DNA from: CBDVBD01 sp965372135
GTDB taxonomy: Bacteria; Electryoneota; RPQS01; CBDVBD01
Direction of reading: 5' to 3'
Assembly (NCBI GenBank): GCA_965372135.1
Contig: CBDVBD010000147.1
Span: 1-8,063 of the forward strand
DNA: 8,063 nucleotides
This document shows, piece after piece, positions 1-5,978 of the stretch (the stretch's first letter is position 1; each line of letters begins with the position of its first letter). A program made the translations under genes and the position numbers. Under the pieces are notes generated by a model. It was not told the origin of the DNA. It saw only the letters and a program-made list of their open reading frames with translations, and did not search any database.

Positions 1-11
1 TTACTTTGAAC

Positions 12-40
12 TTGATTAGCTTGTTATTTTTGGATATATT
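12..40 (+). promoter_or_regulatory. candidate sigma-70-like promoter upstream of the first glycosyltransferase
   Basis: A -35-like TTGATT at 12-17 and a -10-like TATATT at 35-40 are separated by exactly 17 bases, in a strongly AT-rich leader (1-60) that contrasts with the GC-richer genes. The hexamers match the sigma-70 consensus at 4/6 and 5/6. Transcription would start near 47, leaving a leader of about 30 bases before the GTG at 77. AT-rich DNA produces such matches by chance, and the host's sigma preference is unknown, so this is only a candidate for the promoter of the operon. Confidence 0.4.
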
Positions 41-76
41 ACTAAATTATGTTATCCAAATCGAGTCGATGAAATC

Positions 77-1207
77 GTGATTCCCCTACTTGTAATCAGC
101 ACATTCGGCTACCTGTTACTCCTGATGGTGCTTGCCATCGGATTATCCAGAATCACACGACGCGGTGATTCCGGCGCCGATCAACCCATTGTGTCGGTGT
201 TGGTGGCTGCCAGAAACGAGGAAACCCGCATCGGAGCATGCCTGGACGCCCTGCTGGCGCAGGATTATCCCCATGATAAGCTGGAAGTGGTTGTCATCGA
301 CGACGGCTCCGAGGATGCCACTGCCGAGATCGTGCAGAGCTACCATGACAAGGATTCCCGGATAAAGTTAATCGCTGCCGGACCCAATCCCGATGGGTTG
401 GGACCCAAAAAAAATGCCCTGCGATGGGGAATCAAGGCGTCCAAAGGCGATATCCTGGTTACCACCGACGCCGATTGCACCCCGCCGCCCGCTTGGCTTC
501 AAACCATCGTAACCTATTTCCAACCAAACGTGGGCGCAGTAATGGGACCATCGGTGTTGCGTAGTACCGATCACTGGCTGAAACACTGGCTGGTACTGGA
601 GAACTTAGGTAATATCGCCATCTATGCCGCCAGTGCCGAGTTGGGTTTCCCGGTGGGCGCTCAGGGAGCCAATTTGGCGTATCGCCGTGAGGTATGGGAT
701 TTCTTGGGTTTCGGCGCCGAAGGTCAGACCTTTTCCGGCGATGACGACCTCTTCGTCCAACGGGTCGCCAAGGACGGTCGTTGGCAAGTACGATACGCCC
801 TGGAACCCGACGCCGTCGTCCCCCATCACCATCAGGTCACCGGCACCGGCACCGTCCAGCAAAAGCACCGCCACCTGTCAGCCGTGCGCTGGTACCGCCC
901 CGAAATCGTAGTCCTGGCAGCCTTGGTACTCGCCTATCATCTGCTACTGGCAGTAGGATTGGTAGCTGGATTATTCGCCGTCCCGGTCTTCCTAATCTGG
1001 TTGCTGTGTATGGCAGCCAAAACACTGGCGGACGGCTGTGTCTTAGAACGGGTCGCCTATCGAACGCAGGTAGCGTTCTCTTGGCGATGGCTGCCCTTGG
1101 CGGAAATCCTTCGTCCCTGGGCGATGATATTTATGGTGCCCTGGTCGCTGATAAAACCCGTCACCTGGAAGGGGCGAGTTCGCTCCGCCGCCCCAGTATC
1201 CCATTGA
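77..1207 (+). CDS. membrane-anchored family 2 glycosyltransferase (GT2-A)
   Basis: A GT-A fold inverting glycosyltransferase that probably transfers a sugar from a nucleotide-sugar to a lipid or glycan acceptor at the cytoplasmic face of the inner membrane. An N-terminal membrane helix (about residues 1-22) precedes the catalytic domain. That domain begins at VSVLVAARNEE (39-49) and contains the nucleotide-binding DD (75-76, VIDDGS), the metal-binding TDAD (130-133) and SGDDD (220-224). Hydrophobic helices follow (about 278-311 and 340-358), and the tail carries WKG (364-366). The acceptor-site QxxRW motif is degenerate: the aligned place reads QKHRH (262-266). The GTG start at 77 puts the membrane anchor directly at the N-terminus; the ATG at 69 is out of frame and stops after three codons. 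No clear Shine-Dalgarno site is visible. It is a paralogue of the glycosyltransferases at 3426 and 6609. Family membership is sure; donor and acceptor are unknown. Confidence 0.9.
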   Translation: MIPLLVISTFGYLLLLMVLAIGLSRITRRGDSGADQPIVSVLVAARNEETRIGACLDALLAQDYPHDKLEVVVIDDGSEDATAEIVQSYHDKDSRIKLIAAGPNPDGLGPKKNALRWGIKASKGDILVTTDADCTPPPAWLQTIVTYFQPNVGAVMGPSVLRSTDHWLKHWLVLENLGNIAIYAASAELGFPVGAQGANLAYRREVWDFLGFGAEGQTFSGDDDLFVQRVAKDGRWQVRYALEPDAVVPHHHQVTGTGTVQQKHRHLSAVRWYRPEIVVLAALVLAYHLLLAVGLVAGLFAVPVFLIWLLCMAAKTLADGCVLERVAYRTQVAFSWRWLPLAEILRPWAMIFMVPWSLIKPVTWKGRVRSAAPVSH

Positions 1208-1456
1208 CTGTGCTGTCGGGTGCCCAAATACCACAGTGCCGTCATGTGTCAACGAATTTCGATTCCTTACCCGCTAGTTGACCGTACTGTGAGGTTTGCG
1301 TTCCGTAAGGAGTTCCCATCTACCGGATGTTTTGAAATTTGGATTTTGATATTGTTTCGGATTTGGTGCTTCGTATTTGGAATTTATTTGCCCCTTGGTG
1401 CTTGTGATTTGAAATTTATTGTGCTTTCGTTTCCTAACTTGACGGTATAACATAAT
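1208..1456. other. noncoding gap between GT2-A and rSAM-1
   Basis: A 249-base gap without a credible gene, lower in GC than its neighbours in its right half. The left part (1208-1325) holds only weak inverted repeats, such as ACTGTG at 1207-1212 against CACAGT at 1232-1237, with no T-run to make a terminator. The right part is the degenerate A/T-rich repeat listed separately. A 76-codon open frame from 1220 to 1450 spans it, but its hydrophobic composition is what this repeat gives when translated. No convincing promoter or ribosome binding site for the gene at 1457 is seen. Confidence 0.7.
1330..1432. repeat. degenerate A/T-rich intergenic repeat (TTTGGAATTT-like units)
   Basis: Variants of one short unit recur. 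TTTGAAATTT occurs at 1331-1340 and again at 1408-1417, ATTTGGAATTT at 1375-1385, and TTGGTGCTT at 1363-1371 and 1395-1403. Low-complexity repeats of this style occur between genes in many uncultured bacterial genomes and produce spurious hydrophobic open frames. No transposase or terminal inverted repeats were found here. Its origin and function are unknown. Confidence 0.6.
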
Positions 1457-2473
1457 ATGACAATCCAATTGCAGCTTACCCGGCATCCCAAAAACATGAT
1501 GACATTAGGTTTGTCCTATGTGGTGTCTTGGTTGACCGGCACCCCGCGAGTCTGGGGAGCACCGTTGGTAGCCATGATCGAGCCCACCAACCGCTGCAAC
1601 CTGAAATGCCCCTTGTGCCATGTGGGATCCGGGAAACTACGTCGCGAACCCCGAAATCTGACCCTGTCCAAATTCGAAATCATCCTGAATAAGCTGCCCA
1701 ACACCGTCCGAGTACTGCAGTTGTGGAACCAGGGAGAACCCTTCATGAATCCCCGGTTCCTGGACATGGTACGGATGGCAAAGGACCGCGGATTCCACAC
1801 CATCACCAGCACCAACGCCCATTTCCTGCACCAGAACGGCACCGCAGAATCCGTGATCGCCAGCGGTCTCGGGGAACTGGTGGTATCCTTAGACGGAGTC
1901 ACACCCGACACCTATGAATCTGTCCGGCAGGGGGGAGACCTGGCTGTCGTATTAAAGAGTATGCAGCAGTTGGCGTCGGCAAAAACCAAATTGGGGAGCG
2001 ACACCCCACAAATCAGCGCCCAATGCCTGTTGCTGAAGCAAGTGGAACCCCATTTAAATCAAGTACAAAGTATAGCAAAAGAATCCGGCGCCGACCGGGT
2101 CATCTGGAAAACCGCCCAAGTCACATCACTTGCGGAAGCCCGTGAAGTCTTGCCAGAAAATCAGAAATTGTGGCGTTACCGAATTAAAAATAATGAATTA
2201 AAAACCCGCCGTCACTGGGAAGGATGCGTCCGCACTTGGTTCAGCACCGTAATCTTATGTGACGGCTCGGTGGTACCCTGCTGCTTCGACAAGGACGGCG
2301 ATTACGTCATGGGAAACCTGCTCATGCAGTCGTTTCCGGAAATCTGGCAGGGTTCCCGCTACCGTGAATTCCGCCGGCAGACCCTGCGTCGCCGCGCCTA
2401 TCCCATCTGCAATAATTGTACGGAAGGACTATCGAAACTATACAGAAAAGTACCACAGCACCTCCCGATATAA
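1457..2473 (+). CDS. radical SAM protein with SPASM-type C-terminal cluster domain (rSAM-1)
   Basis: A radical SAM enzyme that should bind a [4Fe-4S] cluster and cleave S-adenosylmethionine reductively to start radical chemistry. The cluster-binding CxxxCxxC is C47, C51 and C54 (NRCNLKCPLC). The SAM-contacting region appears as WNQGEPF (90-96), a variant of the usual GGEP. LVVSLDGVTPDTYE (141-154) fits the following strand of the partial TIM barrel. The C-terminus has the cysteine pattern of a SPASM or twitch domain (C257, C268, C275, C276, C318, C321), which usually holds one or two auxiliary Fe-S clusters. The segment between has the ILCDGSVVPCC signature and a GNLLMQSFPEIW stretch typical of SPASM proteins. 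The 338-residue length is normal. The ATG at 1457 has no clear Shine-Dalgarno site. SPASM enzymes modify peptides, proteins or small molecules; the glycosyltransferase neighbours point to a sugar or lipid substrate, which is inference. Confidence 0.9.
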   Translation: MTIQLQLTRHPKNMMTLGLSYVVSWLTGTPRVWGAPLVAMIEPTNRCNLKCPLCHVGSGKLRREPRNLTLSKFEIILNKLPNTVRVLQLWNQGEPFMNPRFLDMVRMAKDRGFHTITSTNAHFLHQNGTAESVIASGLGELVVSLDGVTPDTYESVRQGGDLAVVLKSMQQLASAKTKLGSDTPQISAQCLLLKQVEPHLNQVQSIAKESGADRVIWKTAQVTSLAEAREVLPENQKLWRYRIKNNELKTRRHWEGCVRTWFSTVILCDGSVVPCCFDKDGDYVMGNLLMQSFPEIWQGSRYREFRRQTLRRRAYPICNNCTEGLSKLYRKVPQHLPI

Positions 2474-3429
2474 GCGTATCGGAAACTCCCCCCAAAAAGC
2501 GTCAACGCATCATCGGGTGGCTTAAATTCCTGTTAGCGATCCTGATCCTATTCATATTAGGGCAGTGGATTCGCTGGGAAGATTTACTCCAATCCTTGAT
2601 GCTCGCCCACGGTGGACTGCTGATACTCGCTGCGGTACTGCTGATTCCCAACATCCTATTTCAAGGATTACGCTGGGGCTATCTCCTGCGACGGCAAACC
2701 CCAGACGTCCCCATGAAAGAAATCGTGGCGTCTCTGTTTCTCGGTTGGACATTGGGAATCCTAACGCCTGGTCGTGTCGGTCAATTCACCCGAGCCTTTG
2801 CGGTACCCAGCGCCCCGACGCTGCCCACCATCGGTTTGACCATCGTCGATAAGCTCTTTACACTGGTCTGGATCGTGCTGCTGGGCGCTGCTGGCTTCTT
2901 CAGCTTTTTCGCTATCCGACCAGCTTGGACCTGGCTGTGGTTTCCTGTTGTCGCGATTATCTTATGGCTGGCGTTCAGCCCACGGCACCTGAACCGAATC
3001 CTGCAGAGCCTGTGTAACCGTCTCCCCTTCCGGGAAAAATTGAGTAAAATCATATCAACGCTGCAGACGTTTAATACCCGGGATTGCCTGGTGGCGCACG
3101 CATTATCCCTATTGACGACTATAACGTTCTTCAGCCAATTCGTCATCCTGATTTCGGCGTTCTTCCCTCTGCATTATATCGACGGCATGCGCGCTGCCAC
3201 CGCAGTGATATTCGTTAAAACCGCACTGCCTATCACCTTCGGGGATTTAGGAGTGGGCGAAGCAGCATCCATATATTTTTTCGGGCAGTTCGGCGCGCCG
3301 AGAGCTGCCGCATTCAACGCATCGTTAATCCTGTTTTTCATCAACTTAGTCATTCCCAGCGTGATCGGATTGATTTTCCTCCCCAACCTGAGACTGTCAC
3401 GCAAGGATAAAACCGAATCCCTGTCATGA
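2416..3429 (+). CDS. flippase-like integral membrane protein (LPG_synthase_TM / UPF0104 type)
   Basis: A polytopic inner-membrane protein of the family annotated as lysylphosphatidylglycerol synthase transmembrane region or flippase-like domain, often found in glycolipid and polysaccharide loci. Hydrophobic helices begin at about residue 34 and run to about 324, roughly eight in all. Family signatures are TPGRVGQFTRAF (117-128) and LPITFGDLGVGEAAS (271-285), resembling the usual PGRxGE...R and P...GGLGxxE blocks. There is no catalytic synthetase domain, so it is not a full MprF. The start is uncertain. The first in-frame standard start is TTG at 2416, immediately after an in-frame TAA and 58 bases inside rSAM-1. 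No ATG or GTG lies before the first helix, and an ATA at 2470-2472 overlaps the rSAM-1 stop. The gene ends by overlapping the next one through ATGA (3426-3429), so translational coupling is likely. A role in moving a lipid-linked glycan is inferred from family and context. Confidence 0.85.
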   Translation: MYGRTIETIQKSTTAPPDISVSETPPKKRQRIIGWLKFLLAILILFILGQWIRWEDLLQSLMLAHGGLLILAAVLLIPNILFQGLRWGYLLRRQTPDVPMKEIVASLFLGWTLGILTPGRVGQFTRAFAVPSAPTLPTIGLTIVDKLFTLVWIVLLGAAGFFSFFAIRPAWTWLWFPVVAIILWLAFSPRHLNRILQSLCNRLPFREKLSKIISTLQTFNTRDCLVAHALSLLTTITFFSQFVILISAFFPLHYIDGMRAATAVIFVKTALPITFGDLGVGEAASIYFFGQFGAPRAAAFNASLILFFINLVIPSVIGLIFLPNLRLSRKDKTESLS

Positions 3430-4619
3430 TTCCCACGATTTTCTGGTTGGTTACTGTGTTGCTTGTTGGGGGGATGGTGACCTATATCCTGTTCCTGGGC
3501 ATCATCTATCGTGGCTTGGGGCGCATCAAAAACCAGACATCCCAACTCCCCGATCTGCATCCTACACTGTCAGTGATCATCCCCGCCCGCGACGAAGAGA
3601 ACACCATCGGTGATACGTTGGATTATCTCCTGAACCAGGATTACCCCCAAAGCCGCCTACAGATTATCGTAGTCAATGACCGATCTGCCGATACCACCGC
3701 AGAAATCGTCAACCAATACAGCAACGAACACCAGTGCATTGAACTGATAAATCTAACCGAATGCCCACCTTCCATGTCCCCCAAGAAACATGCCTTGACG
3801 CGAGGGATCGAATGTGCCACCGGCGAAATTATCGTGACTACCGACGCCGACTGCCGCTTCCATCCCCGATGGCTTGCGATAATGGTGGGACATTTCGCAC
3901 CAGATGTGGGAATAGTCGCCGGACTGACCCGGTTCCACCTGAAAAAGGAAAAACTGCCCCTATGGCAAAACATGCAATGGCTGGATTTCATCAGCCATTC
4001 CTTAGTATCCGCCGGTGCCATCGGATCCGGCATGACCTTCAACTGCAACGGCTCTAACCTGGCCTACCGCCGAAAAGTATTCGATGAAGTACATGGATTT
4101 TCCGGCATCGACCGCATCGTATCCGGCGATGATGAATTCTTTGCCCAAAAGGTCAATCGAAGCACCCGGTGGAAAATCCGATTCGCCCACGAACCACCCA
4201 CCATCGTACTGTCCAAACCGGTGGAGACCCTGAAGGACCTATTCCAGCAGCGCTTCCGCTGGGGCTCGAAAGGCTTGCTGTACCGCCCGTTACTGAAATC
4301 GGTACTGATCATCACCTATCTGTATTACCTGGTATTATTCCTGGGACCAATCATCGGCTACTGGCTGCCTCATCTGTTGCCGGTATGGGCGGTTGCCCTG
4401 ATTGCTAAAATCGGAATGGATTTAGCAATACTCCTTCGTGGGTGCCGCGTGTTCGGAATCCGCCGGGTCCTGGACCCCATCGTGATGGCGGAAATCCTCC
4501 ACATTCCCATGATTATCCTGTTCGCCACCGCTGGGCACTTGTTCTCCTTTCGCTGGAAAGGTGCCAACTTCCGATCAGTACGCAAGCGTACAGAAAAACC
4601 GGTGGGGGAAGCGGCGTGA
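3426..4619 (+). CDS. membrane-anchored family 2 glycosyltransferase (GT2-B)
   Basis: A processive-type-looking GT2 enzyme: N-terminal helix (about 4-27), cytosolic GT-A catalytic domain, and C-terminal helices (about 292-336 and 355-373). Catalytic motifs visible are SVIIPARDEEN (49-59), VNDRS (83-87, where the usual first Asp of the DD pair is Asn), TDAD (139-142), SGDDE (233-237) and an intact QRFRW (275-279), the QxxRW acceptor-site motif. A WKG tail motif sits at 377-379, as in the two sister enzymes. The ATG at 3426 overlaps the flippase gene stop by four bases (ATGA), which decides the start and implies coupled translation. Its own stop (TGA 4617-4619) overlaps a GTG at 4616 that opens a radical SAM-like fragment. 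QxxRW is shared with cellulose, hyaluronan and ceramide-glucoside synthases, so whether it adds one sugar or many is open. Confidence 0.92.
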   Translation: MIPTIFWLVTVLLVGGMVTYILFLGIIYRGLGRIKNQTSQLPDLHPTLSVIIPARDEENTIGDTLDYLLNQDYPQSRLQIIVVNDRSADTTAEIVNQYSNEHQCIELINLTECPPSMSPKKHALTRGIECATGEIIVTTDADCRFHPRWLAIMVGHFAPDVGIVAGLTRFHLKKEKLPLWQNMQWLDFISHSLVSAGAIGSGMTFNCNGSNLAYRRKVFDEVHGFSGIDRIVSGDDEFFAQKVNRSTRWKIRFAHEPPTIVLSKPVETLKDLFQQRFRWGSKGLLYRPLLKSVLIITYLYYLVLFLGPIIGYWLPHLLPVWAVALIAKIGMDLAILLRGCRVFGIRRVLDPIVMAEILHIPMIILFATAGHLFSFRWKGANFRSVRKRTEKPVGEAA

Positions 4620-4670
4620 AACGATTACCCCTGTGGAAATACACCAAAACCGCTCAATATTCCTATTTCT
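4616..4670 (+). pseudogene. remnant N-terminus of a radical SAM gene, cut off by repeats
   Basis: A GTG at 4616 overlaps the GT2-B stop as GTGA, the coupled arrangement seen at other junctions here. The frame reads MKRLPLWKYTKTAQY, which resembles the start of rSAM-2 at 4962 (MKKLPASKWIQTSKY): 6 of 15 residues are identical and several others conservative, with about 53% nucleotide identity over 45 bases. From about 4671 the sequence becomes repeat DNA and the frame stops at TGA 4700-4702, giving only 28 codons. I infer that a radical SAM gene once followed GT2-B and was lost to deletion or repeat insertion, or that the 5' end of rSAM-2 was displaced. A chance likeness of 15 residues cannot be excluded. 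Confidence 0.5.
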
Positions 4671-4720
4671 GTCATTCCCGCGAAGCCTGCCCCAGACTTT
4701 GATCCGGGGGCGGGAACCCA
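4671..4720. repeat. inverted repeat of the 'CATTCCCGCGA...' intergenic type
   Basis: TTCCCGC at 4675-4681 pairs with GCGGGAA at 4710-4716 around a loop containing CCCCAGACTTTGATCCGGGG-like sequence, which itself is partly self-complementary. Repeats that begin GTCATTCCCGCGA and end CGGGAACCCA are common between genes in many proteobacteria and other bacteria. No mobility gene is present. It starts exactly where the radical SAM remnant loses its coding resemblance. Confidence 0.55.
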
Positions 4721-4728
4721 GTTCTTGT

Positions 4729-4751
4729 CCCCCCTGCTATTTGCAGGGGGG
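4729..4751. repeat. perfect 9-bp GC-rich hairpin followed by a second G-run
   Basis: CCCCCCTGC (4729-4737) pairs perfectly with GCAGGGGGG (4743-4751) around the loop TATTT. A second GGGGGG run follows at 4759-4764 after an A-rich spacer. This is a familiar style of widespread intergenic repeat (C-run, short loop, G-run, AAAA, G-run). It lacks a T-run on the plus strand, so it is not a standard intrinsic terminator. Confidence 0.6.
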
Positions 4752-4823
4752 AATAAAAGGGGGGTTTCCTTTGTTAATGTGCTGTCAAGTGCTCTCAGTC
4801 TGTCCGATAATAGCCAAATCGTG

Positions 4824-4847
4824 CTGGCAGACGCCTTCGTCTGCCAG
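4824..4847. repeat. perfect palindrome 1 inside the MITE-like element (10-bp stem, CCTT loop)
   Basis: CTGGCAGACG (4824-4833) pairs with CGTCTGCCAG (4838-4847) around the loop CCTT. The stem is perfect and stable. It is followed by TTAAGTCGTTATTATT, which is T-rich but has no uninterrupted T-run, so terminator function is possible but weakly supported. It shares its core, ACGCCTTCGT, with palindrome 2. Confidence 0.75.
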
Positions 4848-4863
4848 TTAAGTCGTTATTATT

Positions 4864-4887
4864 CCGTCACACGAGGGCGTGTGACGG
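4864..4887. repeat. perfect palindrome 2 inside the MITE-like element (10-bp stem, AGGG loop)
   Basis: CCGTCACACG (4864-4873) pairs with CGTGTGACGG (4878-4887) around the loop AGGG. Read on the minus strand, the core is ACGCCCTCGT, one base different from the core of palindrome 1. The two therefore have the same size and core but opposite orientation, with different outer stems. Confidence 0.75.
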
Positions 4888-4961
4888 CACCTAAAGTTTA
4901 ATTCTCGGACACCCTGCCCTCACCTGACAGATGATCAAGAATTGAATAAGCCAATATAGAC

Positions 4962-5978
4962 ATGAAAAAACTACCTGCTTCGAAGTGGATACAGACATCT
5001 AAGTACGTAATGGCAAATAAACTCGCAGGACGCGCCGTATACCCCTTCTACGCCTCTCTGAAAGTTACCGATCGCTGCGACTTCAAATGCCCCTTCTGCA
5101 ACGTCTGGAAATTCCCCGCGCCCGACGAACCCACGGATAAATTAAAAGCCATCCTAAAAAACCTTGGGCGATCCAGCATCCTGATGACCTCCTTCGAAGG
5201 TGGTGAACCGTTACTCCGGGACGACATCGGCGAGCTGTTGGAATACGCTGCCCGGCAGCCCTACTACGTCCTCTTTACCACCAGTCAGCGTAATGTGTTG
5301 GAATACCCCTTACAGGAATACACCAAATACATCGACTTCCTGCACGTATCCATCGATGAAGGGCACGACAACCTGGAGATGTTTGACCTGCTGCCCGAGC
5401 TGGTCAAATTCCCATCCGTCGTATGTGTACAGACCGTAGTCCGCGATGAAGACCTTTCCTGCCTTCCCGAAAAAGTCGAAACCTGCCATACCGTCGGTGC
5501 CAAAATCTTGATTATGCCCGCGGTACACCTGGAAAAAACCGCCAATCACTTCCCCGATTTCGACCGGTTCCAATCGGCAGTATTGTCATTGCGCAAGAAA
5601 TATCATGGCACCGTAATCACTCCGCGCAACTACTTCCGGGAATTCCGCAAAGGACGCTGCAGCACCGCCTCCATCATCATCGATGCCGACGGTAAACTGT
5701 TCTACCCCTGCCGCACTATGATGGACAAAGCGGTGAACCTGATCGACGAAGACTTAATGACTTTCCTCAGATCCCCGGAAGCCAGGGACCGCCGGAAGCT
5801 GATCGACACCTGCACACAAAATTGTGGCTGGTATCAGTATTTCGCCACTCACGTCTATACCTCGGTTTCCGGAATCTGGGATGCCGTCAGCCCCCACCTG
5901 CCCTATTTCCTCGGAAACGGCAAACCCCGCGAATCCCAAAGGACACGCCATGCCTCTTCAACCTCCAAAATTCCTTGA
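4962..5978 (+). CDS. radical SAM protein with C-terminal auxiliary-cluster cysteines (rSAM-2)
   Basis: A radical SAM enzyme with CxxxCxxC at C39, C43 and C46 (DRCDFKCPFC), a clear EGGEPLL SAM-binding motif (79-85) and FLHVSIDEG (126-134) as a barrel strand. The C-terminal part has C233, the IDADGKLFYPC segment ending at C250, then C284 and C288. This is a reduced SPASM or twitch-like pattern that could ligate one auxiliary cluster. It differs from rSAM-1 in its cysteine count and motif wording, so the two probably have different substrates. The ATG at 4962 follows repeat DNA without a clear Shine-Dalgarno site; the N-terminus MKKLPASKW resembles the fragment at 4616, which supports this start. 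Its last 29 bases overlap the deacetylase gene. A sugar- or lipid-modifying role is inferred from the flanking deacetylase and glycosyltransferases. Confidence 0.9.
   Translation: MKKLPASKWIQTSKYVMANKLAGRAVYPFYASLKVTDRCDFKCPFCNVWKFPAPDEPTDKLKAILKNLGRSSILMTSFEGGEPLLRDDIGELLEYAARQPYYVLFTTSQRNVLEYPLQEYTKYIDFLHVSIDEGHDNLEMFDLLPELVKFPSVVCVQTVVRDEDLSCLPEKVETCHTVGAKILIMPAVHLEKTANHFPDFDRFQSAVLSLRKKYHGTVITPRNYFREFRKGRCSTASIIIDADGKLFYPCRTMMDKAVNLIDEDLMTFLRSPEARDRRKLIDTCTQNCGWYQYFATHVYTSVSGIWDAVSPHLPYFLGNGKPRESQRTRHASSTSKIP
5938..5943 (+). promoter_or_regulatory. Shine-Dalgarno site AAAGGA of the deacetylase
   Basis: AAAGGA lies six bases before the ATG at 5950, inside the end of rSAM-2. It is one of the few clear ribosome binding sites in the window and supports the ATG at 5950 as the deacetylase start, rather than the in-frame upstream codon at 5824. 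Confidence 0.65.

Larger units (their letters stand above)
4782..4930. mobile_element. MITE-like nonautonomous element with 30-bp imperfect terminal inverted repeats
   Basis: The 30 bases at 4782-4811 and the reverse complement of 4901-4930 align without gaps at 22 of 30 positions. Conserved blocks are CTGTCA at the outer end, GTG, CAG, TGTCCGA and AAT at the inner end. Between them are two perfect 10-bp palindromes and no open frame of note. The total length is 149 bases. Size, terminal repeats and lack of coding capacity fit a miniature inverted-repeat element moved by a transposase elsewhere. No convincing target-site duplication is visible at its edges, so the element may be old or its borders slightly different. 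The parent insertion sequence family was not identified. Confidence 0.5.
4620..4961. other. repeat-filled intergenic region between GT2-B and rSAM-2
   Basis: This 342-base stretch has no functional gene. It holds the decayed radical SAM start (to about 4670), two short GC-rich inverted repeats (4671-4770) and a MITE-like element with nested palindromes (4782-4930). The last 31 bases before the ATG at 4962 are AT-rich and show no clear Shine-Dalgarno site or strong promoter. This is the longest break in an otherwise tightly packed operon, so transcription through it or a new promoter within it would be needed for the downstream genes. Confidence 0.7.

Noticed and set aside
605..874. Minus-strand open frames opposite the genes (for example 605-874, 1516-1911, 3641-4048)
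   Set aside because: They lie fully opposite well-supported genes, have no family motifs or ribosome binding sites, and are codon-structure shadows.
1207..1237. ACTGTG/CACAGT hairpin after GT2-A as a terminator
   Set aside because: Only six base pairs with a 19-base loop and no T-run; this is within chance expectation.
1220..1450. A 76-codon plus-strand open frame in the first gap
   Set aside because: It is made almost entirely of the A/T-rich repeat, has no ribosome binding site, and its residue composition is the hydrophobic string typical of such repeats.
4561..4851. A 96-codon open frame through the repeat region
   Set aside because: It starts inside GT2-B in another frame and runs through the GC hairpins and part of the MITE-like element; no domain is recognisable.
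4824..4863. Palindrome 1 as a rho-independent terminator
   Set aside because: The stem is strong, but the following bases have no uninterrupted T-run, and the structure is part of a larger repeat element. Terminator activity cannot be claimed.
4671..4930. Possible CRISPR array
   Set aside because: There are several palindromes but no regularly spaced identical direct repeats and no spacers; no cas gene is present.
1208..4961. A RiPP precursor peptide in the gaps next to the radical SAM/SPASM genes
   Set aside because: SPASM enzymes often modify peptides, so the gaps were read for a short gene with a leader and a repeated or Cys/Gly-rich core. Only repeat-derived frames and the radical SAM remnant were found, so there is no support in this window.
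5824..5949. Upstream extension of the deacetylase to 5824
   Set aside because: The extra 42 codons overlap rSAM-2, show no NodB resemblance, and the ATG at 5950 has a good AAAGGA site.
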